This document shows, one piece after another, positions 8,613 through 19,657 of a stretch of DNA of 64,000 bases. The translations under genes were made by a program, and so were the position numbers. This DNA comes from Saliterribacillus persicus (lineage in GTDB: Bacteria; Bacillota; Bacilli; Bacillales; Amphibacillaceae). The stretch lies in NCBI RefSeq assembly GCF_003337485.1, contig NZ_QPJJ01000005.1, positions 22,762 through 86,761 on the forward strand, in the 5' to 3' direction. Position 1 is the first letter of the stretch. Each line of letters begins with the position of its first letter. The notes beneath the pieces were generated by a model. The model saw nothing but the letters and a program-made list of their open reading frames with translations. It had not been told where the DNA came from and made no database searches.

Positions 8613-9359
8613 ATGAATTCCACGATAGATACTATTTTAAATCACCGTTCCATTCGAAAGTTTAAAAATGAACCAATTAAACAAGGTGACCTTAACCTTA
8701 TTTTAGAAGCTGCTACTAAAGGATCGACCTCGAGTTATATGATGGCGTATTCTATCATAAGTGTAACTGACCCTAGTATCAAGAAAGAACTTGCAGCAAT
8801 AACCACTCAACCCTATGTTGAAAAAAATGGCCACTTATTTGTATTTTGTGCGGATTTAAACAGAAATTCTATTATGGCAACACCAGAAGAACTTAATCAA
8901 ATGAAGGATAATCTCGAAAACACAGAACATCTTTTGGTAGCTACAATTGATGCAACCATATCTGCGCAAAACGCTGTAATCGCAGCAGAATCATTAGGAA
9001 TTGGCATTTGTTATATCGGTAGTATTCGGAATAATATCTCTAAAGTAGACCGATTATTAAAATTACCAAAAAATGTTATCCCACTTTTCGGTTTAGTTCT
9101 AGGTTACCCCGATCATCATCCTGAGATAAAACCAAAATTACCAATTAAGGCACTTCATTTTTTTGATACATACTTGGATAATAAAGATATTTATCCCTCT
9201 ATCATTGCTTTTGATAAGCAGTTGAATGACTATTATTCCAATAGAGCAAGTAATAATCGCCAGGACAATTGGTCAAACCAAATGACACGAAAGCTTATGT
9301 CGCCCACTAGAATGGATGTTACACAATTTGTAATGAGTAAGGGCTTTAGAAAAAAATAA
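8613..9359 (+). CDS. NADPH-dependent flavin oxidoreductase / nitroreductase (NfrA/NfsA type)
   Basis: A 248-aa FMN-dependent oxidoreductase of the nitroreductase superfamily, subgroup NfsA/FRP. The N-terminal HRSIRKFKNEPI motif binds the FMN phosphate; the mid-protein LGIGICYIGSIRNN stretch is the second flavin-contact region. Such enzymes reduce flavins, quinones, nitro compounds and sometimes disulfides with NADPH, in the cytosol. The ATG at 8613 follows a GAGGAG ribosome site that overlaps the end of the lipoprotein gene. It is the last gene of the cassette, which ends in a strong hairpin (9372-9411). Substrate cannot be inferred. Confidence 0.85.
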   Translation: MNSTIDTILNHRSIRKFKNEPIKQGDLNLILEAATKGSTSSYMMAYSIISVTDPSIKKELAAITTQPYVEKNGHLFVFCADLNRNSIMATPEELNQMKDNLENTEHLLVATIDATISAQNAVIAAESLGIGICYIGSIRNNISKVDRLLKLPKNVIPLFGLVLGYPDHHPEIKPKLPIKALHFFDTYLDNKDIYPSIIAFDKQLNDYYSNRASNNRQDNWSNQMTRKLMSPTRMDVTQFVMSKGFRKK

Positions 9360-9371
9360 GGACTGTAATTC

Positions 9372-9411
9372 AAAACCCATTGCTTCGCATTTATGCGTGG
9401 CAATGGGTTTT
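9372..9411. terminator. Bidirectional terminator
   Basis: Arms AAAACCCATTGC / GCAATGGGTTTT with an inner CGCAT/ATGCG hairpin. It serves both the nitroreductase cassette and the convergent gene ending at 9410. Confidence 0.88.
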
Positions 9412-9853
9412 ATTTAAAGACTAAACGACCTTCTGTTTCAATATCCACTCTTTCCTCTTCTATGAAAAATTGAGTGTGAACATATATCTTATGCTCCCCT
9501 TTATCTAACGAATCAAAATGAATAGGTTCTTGAGGATGGTAACTGAATCCCGGACGTAACGTTTTTGAGACAAAGCTTCCCGTAAAGGAGCCATTTGGCT
9601 GATCAATGGTTACCTGTGTTAAAGGTGTTCGATGCTCAATAATGACTTCTTCTTTTCCAGTATATTCAATGGATCGAAGAACCTGCATGCCCCCTTCATG
9701 TTTTTCAACTCGAATATGTATAATAAAATCCTCATAACTTTCACTTATTTTCACCGTGTTTTCTAATTCAGCTTTTGAATTTAGGCTTATCCACCAAAAT
9801 CCACCAAGAATTAACAAAATAATTAATATTGCAGAAATATAAAGCTTCCTCAT
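9410..9853 (-). CDS. Membrane-anchored extracytoplasmic protein, unknown
   Basis: A 147-aa protein with one N-terminal membrane span (about residues 4-25) that could also be an uncleaved signal. The remainder is predicted to be a beta-sandwich-like outer domain with alternating hydrophobic strands. I do not recognise the family. The ATG at 9853 is preceded by GGTGAGA on the minus strand. It stands alone, with its own end at the shared hairpin. No catalytic or metal motif is apparent. Confidence 0.6.
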   Translation of the reverse strand: MRKLYISAILIILLILGGFWWISLNSKAELENTVKISESYEDFIIHIRVEKHEGGMQVLRSIEYTGKEEVIIEHRTPLTQVTIDQPNGSFTGSFVSKTLRPGFSYHPQEPIHFDSLDKGEHKIYVHTQFFIEEERVDIETEGRLVFK

Positions 9854-10070
9854 GCTGCTCTCACCCCTTCATCCTTCCATACTATATAGACGTTTAGAAA
9901 CGCTAAAAGGTTTCAAATTTTATCCATTTTTTATTCTTTGAAATTTTGGGGTATAAAAATTTCACAAATACTTAGGATAAGAGTAAATATTTGTCGTTTG
10001 CACCTTAAACTGTTTCCCTCTTTATGCCTTACGTAAACGTTTCAATAAATAACAGAAGGATGGTTGATAC

Positions 10071-10520
10071 ATGAATAAAGGAATGGTTATTTTAATCGTA
10101 AGTGTTCTAAGTCTTCTCTTTGCATGTAATGCAGGAGAAAATAATGAAACCCAAACTAATACAGTGACTCCAATAAATATTGAAAAAGGTACAGACGATA
10201 TTAACGGGACACTATCGAAACAGGCAACAGCAATTTTAAATAAAAAAAATGACTTTCTTTCTTCCTACAAAATACTGGAATCAGAAAACGAATTAATCAT
10301 CGCTATTAAAGTTGATTTTTTCCAACAATTCACAGAACAAAAGATTGAAAAAAAGTTAGAAAAAGAGCTAAAGGAAAAGCTTCACACAAAAAAAATAAAG
10401 GTAAGCTCTGATGAAAAAATCTATATAGAAATATCCAAATTAGAGAATAATGAATTTACGAATACTGAGAAAAAGAAGAAATTCACGAAATTAAAAAAAC
10501 TGATGAAGGATAACGCATAA
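10071..10520 (+). CDS. YhcN/YlaJ-like sporulation lipoprotein
   Basis: A 149-aa lipoprotein (lipobox LFAC, cysteine at residue 19) with a Glu/Thr-rich linker and a compact Lys-rich domain ending in a long basic helix. Overall shape and position directly before spoVAC-spoVAD-spoVAE match the YhcN/YlaJ-type lipoprotein that precedes spoVA genes in many Bacillaceae and is made in the forespore. Sequence identity to that family is not obvious by eye, so the call leans on context. The ATG at 10071 follows an AGAAGGATGG ribosome site. I could not find a convincing SigG or SigF promoter upstream. Confidence 0.55.
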   Translation: MNKGMVILIVSVLSLLFACNAGENNETQTNTVTPINIEKGTDDINGTLSKQATAILNKKNDFLSSYKILESENELIIAIKVDFFQQFTEQKIEKKLEKELKEKLHTKKIKVSSDEKIYIEISKLENNEFTNTEKKKKFTKLKKLMKDNA

Positions 10521-10617
10521 TATCAAGTTTATTAATAATTATTCATAACTCTCACAAAATTAGGGAGCTTTGACTATCTAAATTATCCTACATCTTCAAC
10601 CAAAAAAGGAGATCACA

Positions 10618-11070
10618 ATGGTTCAAACCCAAAATTCCTATAAAAACCTTGTTACAAAAAAAACAGATAATCCTCCAATTTTATTAAACTGTATGAAGGC
10701 ATTTGTGGTTGGTGGATTTATTTGTGTTATTGGTCAAGCACTATCCTACTTCTATATGTATTTTTTTGATTTCACAGAGAAAACAGTTGGAAACCCTACC
10801 GTGGCTACCTTAATTTTTTTCACCATGTTACTTACAGGTTTTGGCTTTTACGACAGGATTGCTCAATTTGCTGGTGCTGGAACAGCAGTACCTGTTACAG
10901 GATTTGGCAATGCCGTGATTTCTGCAGCTATTGAGCATAGAACGGAAGGCTATGTCCAAGGTGTTGGGGGAAACATGTTTAAGCTTGCAGGTTCAGTAAT
11001 CCTATTTGGTGTTTTTTCTGCTTTTGTACTTGCGCTTATTAAAACAATTTTAAATCTATGGGGGAATTAA
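10618..11070 (+). CDS. spoVAC: Stage V sporulation protein AC
   Basis: A 150-aa polytopic protein of the spore inner membrane. It belongs to the SpoVA channel set that moves calcium-dipicolinate into the forespore and releases it in germination; B. subtilis SpoVAC behaves as a mechanosensitive channel. Recognisable features are a hydrophilic N-terminus of about 30 residues, GGFICVIGQALSYFYMYF, and the FAGAGTAVPVTGFGNAV block shared by SpoVAC and SpoVAE. The ATG at 10618 has an AAAGGAG ribosome site. It is followed without a gap by spoVAD, whose ribosome site overlaps the spoVAC stop. Confidence 0.93.
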   Translation: MVQTQNSYKNLVTKKTDNPPILLNCMKAFVVGGFICVIGQALSYFYMYFFDFTEKTVGNPTVATLIFFTMLLTGFGFYDRIAQFAGAGTAVPVTGFGNAVISAAIEHRTEGYVQGVGGNMFKLAGSVILFGVFSAFVLALIKTILNLWGN

Positions 11071-11071
11071 C

Positions 11072-12082
11072 GTGTTAAATGGAAATCAAACATGGATCTT
11101 CTCTAACAAACCAACGATAATATCCACCGGTGTTGTTGGAGGACCCTTTGAAAAAGCAGGAAAAATAAAGGCAGACTTTGATTATTTCTTCGATGATCAA
11201 TGGTGTAATGAAACTTCCTTTGAAAAAGCACATACGGCACTTATTGAAAAAGCTTCTGACTTTGCTGTTTCAAAGGCCTCTATAGCACATTCAGACATTA
11301 ATTTTTTCCTTCATGGCGATCTTATTAATCAAATTACGCCTTCTAGTTTCGCTGCTAAGAAGTTAAATATACCTTACTTGGGATTATTTAGCGCATGTGC
11401 TACTTCAATGGAAGGGTTAGCTATTGGAGCTATGCTTATTAATAGTGAAAGTGCTAACTACGTAATGACTGGTGCCGCTAGTCATAATTCTGCAGTGGAA
11501 AAGCAATTCCGCTATCCTACAGAGTATGGTAGTCAAAAACCGAATACTTCCCAGTGGACGGCTACTGGAGCAGGTCTAGCCATCCTTTCCAAAAACGGAA
11601 AAGGACCTAAAATTACATCTGCCACAATAGGAAAAGTTATAGATTATGACTTACACGATCCATTTCATATGGGAGCAGCGATGGCTCCTGCAGCAGCTGA
11701 TACCATCTCTACACACTTAAAAGAACGAAATATAAAACCTTCTGATTACGATTTAATCATTACAGGAGATTTAGCGTATTACGGGAGAGAGTTGTGTTTA
11801 TCATTGTTAGAAGAAATGAATATATCTATTCCACAAGAAAAATTTCTCGATTGTGGGCTTGAACTTTATTCCTCCTCTCAGCCAACGATGGCAGGAGGAA
11901 GTGGCTCAGCTTGCTCTGCTTTAGTTACTTACGGGCATTTTATAAATAAAATTAAAAATAAGGAATTAAACAAAATACTGGTGGTAGCTACTGGTGCTTT
12001 GCTCTCTCCTTTAACCGTTCAACAGAAACAATCTATTCCCTGCATTGCACATGCTGTATCTATCGAGAATGGAGAGGTTTAA
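11072..12082 (+). CDS. spoVAD: Stage V sporulation protein AD
   Basis: A 336-aa soluble protein with a thiolase-like fold that binds dipicolinic acid at the inner membrane of the forespore and supports its uptake. Family features include the FSNKPTIISTGVVGGPFE start, the FSACATSMEG block around the former thiolase active-site cysteine, and a C-terminal GGSGSACSA segment. The length is normal. The start is GTG 11072, reading MLNGNQTW, with GGGGGAA as ribosome site lying across the spoVAC stop. It sits between spoVAC and spoVAE as expected. Confidence 0.95.
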   Translation: MLNGNQTWIFSNKPTIISTGVVGGPFEKAGKIKADFDYFFDDQWCNETSFEKAHTALIEKASDFAVSKASIAHSDINFFLHGDLINQITPSSFAAKKLNIPYLGLFSACATSMEGLAIGAMLINSESANYVMTGAASHNSAVEKQFRYPTEYGSQKPNTSQWTATGAGLAILSKNGKGPKITSATIGKVIDYDLHDPFHMGAAMAPAAADTISTHLKERNIKPSDYDLIITGDLAYYGRELCLSLLEEMNISIPQEKFLDCGLELYSSSQPTMAGGSGSACSALVTYGHFINKIKNKELNKILVVATGALLSPLTVQQKQSIPCIAHAVSIENGEV

Positions 12083-12083
12083 C

Positions 12084-12434
12084 ATGGTATTTCTTTCAGC
12101 ATTTATAATTGGTGGCCTCATATGTGTAATTGGCCAGTTATTAATGGATATCTATAAATTCACACCAGGGCATACATTAAGTATCTTAGTGGTAGCAGGT
12201 GCAGTTCTAGGATCAATCGGTTGGTATGATGCACTTATTGACTTTGCAGGTGCAGGTGCAACTGTTCCTATTACGAGCTTCGGTAATGCATTAGTGAATG
12301 GAGCACTAAATGAAGCCGATCAGCATGGCCTTATTGGCGTAGTAACTGGAATGTTTGAGGTAACAAGCTCAGGTATCTCTGCTGCTATCATATTTGGCAT
12401 GATCGGCGCGCTTATCTTTAAAGCAAAAGGATGA
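12084..12434 (+). CDS. spoVAE: Stage V sporulation protein AE (AEb type)
   Basis: A 116-aa membrane protein homologous to SpoVAC and to the SpoVAEb part of SpoVAE; it shows the FAGAGATVPITSFGNALVNGA block. It completes the minimal DPA channel set spoVAC-AD-AEb. The longer ORF opens at 12045 inside spoVAD, but GGAGAGG at 12071-12077 and ATG 12084, one base after the spoVAD stop, give the right start and the family's usual length. spoVAA, spoVAB, spoVAEa and spoVAF are not here, so this is the short version of the operon. Confidence 0.93.
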   Translation: MVFLSAFIIGGLICVIGQLLMDIYKFTPGHTLSILVVAGAVLGSIGWYDALIDFAGAGATVPITSFGNALVNGALNEADQHGLIGVVTGMFEVTSSGISAAIIFGMIGALIFKAKG

Positions 12435-12518
12435 TTTATTGTACTTCAGTATATTTTGTAGTCATTTACTAAAGGATTTTAATCCTTACTTATTATTTAA
12501 AGAAACCCCCCAACTCAC

Positions 12519-12560
12519 AAAAAAAAGAAGATCGCTTTAGAAAGGCGAACTTCTTTTTTT
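12519..12560. terminator. Bidirectional terminator after the spoVA operon
   Basis: AAAAAAGAAG-A-TCGC paired with GCGA-A-CTTCTTTTTTT. It separates the spoVA genes from the convergent oxidoreductase gene ending at 12568. Confidence 0.75.
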
Positions 12561-12567
12561 AACGTTT

Positions 12568-13548
12568 TTAAGAATTTGTCAATACTACTTTACCAAACTG
12601 TTTACTCTCTTTTAAATATTCAAAAGCATGTCTAGCCTCTTTCAGAGGAAAAACCGCTCCAATTTCCGGCTTAATATTGTATTCTTTAATAAATGCTAGC
12701 ATTTGTGTGAGTTCTTCTTTACTTCCCATTGTTGAACCAAACATTTTGTATTGACCATAGAAAAAAGCTCTAAGATCAAATTGAAACGTATCTGCAGTAG
12801 ATGAACCATAAGTAACAATCGTTCCACCTTTTTTTAATACATCTAAAGAACGAAGAAAGGTGTCCCCTCCTATCCCTTCTATGACAACGTCAATTCTTTC
12901 ATGCTTCAACTCTTCCTTCCAATCTCCGTGTGTTGAAATAGCTTGTGAAGCACCTATTTTCTTCGCCAATTCTCTTTTCTCATTAGACCTTGAACTAGTA
13001 ATAACTTTTGCACCAAGAGCAGACGCGAATTTAATAGCCAGCATATTAACACCGCCTCCAGCTCCCGGTATAAAAATGGTATCATTTTTCCTAATATTAG
13101 CTTTTGTAACGACTGCACGATAAGCGGTCAATCCAGCTAAAGCGATCACACCCGCTTCATTCCAGTCTAAATGTAATGGCTTTTTACTTACATTCTCTTC
13201 ATTAGCAACAAAAATTTCAGAAAATGTACCATGTGATGGCATACCGAGAATTTCAAACTCATCTGGTGGGCTAGGAGTATTTTCTTTCCACCCAGTAAAT
13301 GGGTCTATGATAACTTCATCCCCAACACTATATTCACTTACCTTCTCCCCCACTTCTATAATAACTCCAGCACCATCTGAACCTAGTATAAGTGGTTCTT
13401 TTGAAAACTTACGCCTAGTAGGGATATTTAAATCTCGATGATTTAGACCCGAACTTTTAACCCTGATTTTAACATCATGGGCTTCAAGCTCTGGTTCTTC
13501 CATTATACGATTTTTCAGTTCTTTACCTTCTAATACAAATGCTTGCAC
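12568..13548 (-). CDS. Zinc-free medium-chain dehydrogenase/reductase (quinone oxidoreductase type)
   Basis: A 326-aa MDR-family enzyme with an N-terminal GroES-like domain and a Rossmann NAD(P)-binding domain (GAGGGVNMLAIKFASALGA). The catalytic zinc cysteine of alcohol dehydrogenases is replaced (SSGLNHRDLN) and the structural-zinc cysteine cluster is absent, which places it with quinone oxidoreductase or enoyl-reductase type MDRs such as YhfP/YogA. These reduce quinones or alpha,beta-unsaturated carbonyls with NADPH in the cytosol. The start is GTG 13548 behind GGAGGATTATT. It lies 19 bases after the DUF6884-like gene on the same strand. Confidence 0.82.
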   Translation of the reverse strand: MQAFVLEGKELKNRIMEEPELEAHDVKIRVKSSGLNHRDLNIPTRRKFSKEPLILGSDGAGVIIEVGEKVSEYSVGDEVIIDPFTGWKENTPSPPDEFEILGMPSHGTFSEIFVANEENVSKKPLHLDWNEAGVIALAGLTAYRAVVTKANIRKNDTIFIPGAGGGVNMLAIKFASALGAKVITSSRSNEKRELAKKIGASQAISTHGDWKEELKHERIDVVIEGIGGDTFLRSLDVLKKGGTIVTYGSSTADTFQFDLRAFFYGQYKMFGSTMGSKEELTQMLAFIKEYNIKPEIGAVFPLKEARHAFEYLKESKQFGKVVLTNS

Positions 13549-13567
13549 AATAATCCTCCTTCTCTAA

Positions 13568-14032
13568 TCATCTTCCATCATGAATTTTCTTATTTTCAAG
13601 CACTGCACTTTTTAATCGTGCTTGCATATCTCCAATACCTTTTGACCCATCAAGCGGAAATTGGATACTTTTTGCTTGATGAAAAATAGACGAAATAATT
13701 GGTTGATACTTTTTCCCTGTAAGTACAACGATATTATCAAATCCCGTCAAATTTTTTTCTTCAATTTGTTCTTTTAACCTTTCGATAGAAATTGTTTTTT
13801 TTCCTTTTTGTCCAAAAGTTAAGTCATAGTTTTCAGGAACAATGTCGTGCGGTAACAAAAAGCCGTGTTTCGCTGATATTATTATCCAGTCATTAAAAAA
13901 TTTCTTTGCGTACTGTTCTGCTAAACGATGAAAGGTTCCAATGTAAGCTTCTTCAGCAGAAACAGCTCCCTCTGATGGATACTTGTCCCATATTTTTTTC
14001 TTGCCACATGGAATGATACAAATTGCAGACAC
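13568..14032 (-). CDS. DUF6884-like protein
   Basis: A 154-aa soluble protein. The N-terminal IIPCGKKKIWDKYPSEGAV, the DWIIISAKHGFLLPHDIV stretch and the Asp-rich middle fit the DUF6884 group, whose members are often found near RNA-modification or nucleotide-related genes and have no firmly known reaction. The Cys-Gly-Lys-Lys-Lys and Ser-Ala-Lys-His-Gly motifs look like an active site. Start GTG 14032 after AAGAAGGAAA. It is the first gene of a two-gene leftward run with the MDR enzyme; no functional link is evident. Confidence 0.6.
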   Translation of the reverse strand: MSAICIIPCGKKKIWDKYPSEGAVSAEEAYIGTFHRLAEQYAKKFFNDWIIISAKHGFLLPHDIVPENYDLTFGQKGKKTISIERLKEQIEEKNLTGFDNIVVLTGKKYQPIISSIFHQAKSIQFPLDGSKGIGDMQARLKSAVLENKKIHDGR

Positions 14033-14205
14033 AGTATTTCCTTCTTTCTACTTTTAATATGTATAGCCTAATTATACTGGAGCAAAAAAAAGAAGCAAAA
14101 TATATGAAGACATAAAATATTCAAAAAATAGTTCTTATTAAAATCTCTGAATAAAATCTTATAAAAACAACAATGTAATCGCTTACTGATTTTGCGCTTT
14201 TTTGC

Positions 14206-14220
14206 AAAAGTCAGAAAATT
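14206..14220 (+). promoter_or_regulatory. CodY-like box
   Basis: AAAAGTCAGAAAATT matches 12 of 15 positions of the CodY consensus AATTTTCWGAAAATT. It lies just upstream of the first -35 sequence of the ilv-leu operon. CodY is the usual repressor of ilv-leu genes when branched-chain amino acids and GTP are plentiful. Binding is inferred. Confidence 0.6.
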
Positions 14221-14232
14221 TATAAAAAGCGG

Positions 14233-14261
14233 TTGACCTACACCTAAAATGGTTGTATTAT
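14233..14261 (+). promoter_or_regulatory. SigA-type promoter P1 of the ilv-leu operon
   Basis: TTGACC (14233-14238), 17-base spacer, TATTAT (14256-14261). It is directly downstream of the CodY-like box and would give a leader of about 500 bases. Confidence 0.65.
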
Positions 14262-14320
14262 TGTCGTCAATCAGATAAATTATTATTTCATCAATACCAA
14301 CATTATTTGTTTCATTTATA

Positions 14321-14350
14321 TAGACATACCACGAAAAAGTTTGGTATGAT
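14321..14350 (+). promoter_or_regulatory. Possible second promoter P2 of the ilv-leu operon
   Basis: TAGACA (14321-14326), 18-base spacer, TATGAT (14345-14350). It would start transcription about 15-20 bases before the T-box stem I. Either P1 or P2, or both, could drive the operon. Confidence 0.5.
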
Positions 14351-14370
14351 AGTAAATAGTATATGAATTA

Positions 14371-14686
14371 AAGTCGAGTAAAGCGATGAAGGGAATAAAA
14401 GAATAAGCAACTGTATTTTTAGAGAGTCGAGGATGGTGGAAACTCGATAATGCTACTTATTCTGATACTCATCCCTGAGTGTTAAACTGAAAAACTTTTT
14501 TAAAAGTAGGTTTAACCGGGTGTTACTTAGCACCCGTTATCAAAAGGAAGCGTCTTTACGCTTTTAGAGGCAATATTTGCGAAAATATTGTAAATCAGGG
14601 TGGTACCGTGAAAAGATAAGACCTTTTCTCCCTTGAATGATGATGTTTTTTTACATCTCAATCAAGATAGAAAAGGTCTTTTTTAT
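14371..14686 (+). ncRNA. T-box leader, probable leucine specifier
   Basis: Tandem parts of a T-box riboswitch are visible. Stem I is formed by AGGGA...GAATAAG pairing with CTTATTC...TCCCT. Its specifier loop carries CTC (14468-14470) followed by A, a leucine codon. The distal GGATGGTGGAAACTCG-type segment lies at about 14430-14446. The conserved T-box AGGGTGGTACCG (14597-14608) contains TGGT, which would pair with a tRNA NCCA end. A terminator follows at 14617-14686. Uncharged tRNA-Leu is expected to stabilise the antiterminator and allow reading into ilvB. The codon choice rests on my pairing by eye. Confidence 0.88.
14617..14686 (+). terminator. T-box-controlled attenuator terminator
   Basis: AAGACCTTTTCT pairs with AGAAAAGGTCTT (ending 14680) and is followed by a T run. 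The left arm lies just after the T-box sequence and competes with the antiterminator. Confidence 0.85.
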
Positions 14687-14765
14687 ATCCACATTCATAA
14701 TTAGTTGAAGTTACAAAATACTAACTAAAATAAGCTTATAGTTTTTCAAATTAGGAGGGATTAGA

Positions 14766-16496
14766 ATGGAACGAACAAATAAATCAATGGATCAACAACA
14801 AACACAAGATCCAAAAACGGGATCAGATCTTCTAGTGGAAGCCCTAATAAATGAAGGGGTTGATACACTATTTGGCTACCCGGGTGGTGCAGTTTTACCG
14901 ATTTTTGATGCATTATATAAAGCACGCAGCTCTTTTAATCAGGTATTAGCTCGCCATGAGCAAGGCTCTATTCATGCCGCAGAAGGCTATGCAAGGGTAT
15001 CTGAAAAACCAGGTGTTGTTATCGCTACTTCAGGTCCAGGTGCTACTAATTTAGTTACAGGAATCGCTGATGCAATGATTGACTCTCTTCCTTTAGTTGT
15101 CTTTACCGGTCAAGTAGCTCAAGGTGTCATTGGAACTGATGCCTTTCAAGAAGCGGATGTTATGGGAATTACAACACCGATTACAAAGCATAATTACCAA
15201 GTTAGAGATATCAAAGATCTACCGAGAATTGTAAAAGAAGCGTTCCACATTGCTACAACAGGTCGACCTGGTCCGGTTTTAGTTGATATTCCAAAAGATA
15301 TTTCGGCTCAGATCATTGATGCGGATTTCAAATCGAATACGGATATAGACCTTCCAGGATATCAACCAACTGTAAAACCAAATCCGTTGCAACTTAAAAA
15401 ATTGGCAGAAGCTATCGGAAATTCTAAAAAGCCAATTATTCTATCTGGTGCAGGGATATTGATGGCAGATGCTTCTGAGGAAGTCCTAACTTTTGCTGAA
15501 AAGCATTCCTTACCAGTAGCATCCACTCTTTTAGGGCTAGGGGCATTTCCTGGAGACCACCCGTTATTTTTAGGGATGGCTGGGATGCACGGCACATACG
15601 CTGCAAATACTGCGTTATACGAATGTGACTTATTAATAAATATTGGTGCTCGTTTTGATGATCGTTTAACAGGTAACTTAGCATCATTTGCACCAAATGC
15701 CACTGTTGCTCATGTGGATATTGATCCTGCGGAAATCGGAAAAAATGTTCGCACCCATATTCCAATAGTAGGAGATGCCAAATTAGCTTTAACTCACTTA
15801 TTAACGCAAGTAAAGCAGTCACCACAGCATGATGATTGGTTAATAAAGATTCATGAAAATAAAGAAAATTATCCACTTTGGTTTAATAATCCAGAAAGTG
15901 AAATGATTGGCCAGTGGGTAATTAAACAGATTCATGACCAAACAAAAGGTGAAGCTATTGTTACAACAGATGTTGGACAGCATCAAATGTGGACCGCACA
16001 GTTTTATAAATTTAAACACCCTAATCGCTGGGTTTCATCTGGTGGGCTTGGCACTATGGGCTTTGGCTTCCCTGCTGCAATCGGAGCACAGCTAGCAAAA
16101 CCTGATGATACGGTAGTAGCTATTGTCGGAGATGGCGGATTTCAAATGACTCTACAGGAGCTATCTATTTTGCAAGAACGTGGATTGCCTGTAAAAATAT
16201 TCATTGTTAATAACCAAGCATTAGGTATGGTACGTCAATGGCAAGAAGCTTTTTATTCGGAAAGATACTCAGAATCGATTTTTAGCATTCAACCAGACTT
16301 TGTGAAATTAGCAGAGTCTTATAATATCAAAGGTATGAAATTCACTACACAAGAAGAATTTTTAAATGCCCTTCCAGGAATCTTTGATTATAATGGTCCA
16401 GTGCTAGTTGACTGTAGAGTGCTTCAACAAGAAAATGTATATCCAATGATTGCACCTGGTAAAGGTTTAAATGAAATGATCGGGGTGAAACCATGA
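14766..16496 (+). CDS. ilvB: Acetolactate synthase, large (catalytic) subunit
   Basis: ThDP- and FAD-dependent enzyme of 576 aa that joins two pyruvates to 2-acetolactate, or pyruvate and 2-oxobutyrate to acetohydroxybutyrate: the first common step of valine, leucine and isoleucine synthesis. Visible features: the N-terminal [14 protein letters not shown] and catalytic-Glu [16 protein letters not shown], the central FAD/Rossmann domain, and the ThDP motif [13 protein letters not shown] with downstream NN ([14 protein letters not shown]). The ATG at 14766 has AGGAGGG upstream. It is the first gene of a seven-gene operon behind the T-box, and its stop overlaps the ilvN start in ATGA. Confidence 0.96.
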   Translation: MERTNKSMDQQQTQDPKTGSDLLVEALINEGVDTLFGYPGGAVLPIFDALYKARSSFNQVLARHEQGSIHAAEGYARVSEKPGVVIATSGPGATNLVTGIADAMIDSLPLVVFTGQVAQGVIGTDAFQEADVMGITTPITKHNYQVRDIKDLPRIVKEAFHIATTGRPGPVLVDIPKDISAQIIDADFKSNTDIDLPGYQPTVKPNPLQLKKLAEAIGNSKKPIILSGAGILMADASEEVLTFAEKHSLPVASTLLGLGAFPGDHPLFLGMAGMHGTYAANTALYECDLLINIGARFDDRLTGNLASFAPNATVAHVDIDPAEIGKNVRTHIPIVGDAKLALTHLLTQVKQSPQHDDWLIKIHENKENYPLWFNNPESEMIGQWVIKQIHDQTKGEAIVTTDVGQHQMWTAQFYKFKHPNRWVSSGGLGTMGFGFPAAIGAQLAKPDDTVVAIVGDGGFQMTLQELSILQERGLPVKIFIVNNQALGMVRQWQEAFYSERYSESIFSIQPDFVKLAESYNIKGMKFTTQEEFLNALPGIFDYNGPVLVDCRVLQQENVYPMIAPGKGLNEMIGVKP

Positions 16497-17014
16497 GACG
16501 AATAATTACTGCAACTGTTAGAAATCGTAGTGGTGTATTAAATCGAGTAACTGGTTTACTTCAAAAAAGGCAATTTAATATTGAAAGTATCTCTGTTGGA
16601 AAAACCGAAACGGATGGGATGTCTAAAATGACATTCGTCGTTGATGTGGAAGATTTCCAAAAGCTTGAACAGGTTACCAAACAACTAAATAAACAAATAG
16701 ATGTAATTAAAGTATCTGATATAACAGATAAAGCTATTGTTGCAAGAGAACTGGCACTAATTAAAATTGTTAGTAACAGCCAGTTAAGAAATGAAATTCA
16801 GGGTATTATCGAGCCTTTTAGAGCTAGTATTATTGATGTAAGTAAAGATAGCTTGTCGGTTCAGGTAACAGGTAAACCTGATAAAATCGAGGCTTTAATT
16901 GAGTTATTAAGACCTTATGGCATTAAAGAATTAGCTAGAACTGGATTAACTGCCTTTACTAGAGGGCAACAACCAGTTATACAAGACGGTAGCTCTTATT
17001 CGCTACTAAATTAA
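16493..17014 (+). CDS. ilvN: Acetolactate synthase, small (regulatory) subunit
   Basis: A 173-aa ACT-domain protein that binds the IlvB catalytic subunit, raises its activity and confers valine feedback inhibition. The N-terminal ACT domain is recognisable in [20 protein letters not shown] and [11 protein letters not shown]; a second ACT-like half follows from about residue 80. The ATG overlaps the ilvB stop by four bases, so translation is coupled and subunits are made in step. Also named ilvH in other organisms. Length is usual for the family. Confidence 0.95.
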   Translation: MRRIITATVRNRSGVLNRVTGLLQKRQFNIESISVGKTETDGMSKMTFVVDVEDFQKLEQVTKQLNKQIDVIKVSDITDKAIVARELALIKIVSNSQLRNEIQGIIEPFRASIIDVSKDSLSVQVTGKPDKIEALIELLRPYGIKELARTGLTAFTRGQQPVIQDGSSYSLLN

Positions 17015-17068
17015 TTACGGTATTTATGTAAAACATATATATAAAATTAAAATTTTGAGAGGATGTAA

Positions 17069-19628
<2,560 letters not shown>

Positions 19629-19657
19629 AGGCTTGCTCGTAAGTAGGAGGAATAGAT

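Noticed and set aside
10020..10050. Possible cre-like sequence around ACGTAAACGTTTC
   Set aside because: The TG-N4-CG spacing of the cre consensus is off by one base.
15362..15876. Leftward ORFs of 113 and 146 codons inside ilvB
   Set aside because: They overlap a clear catalytic gene on the other strand, with no ribosome site and no family resemblance.
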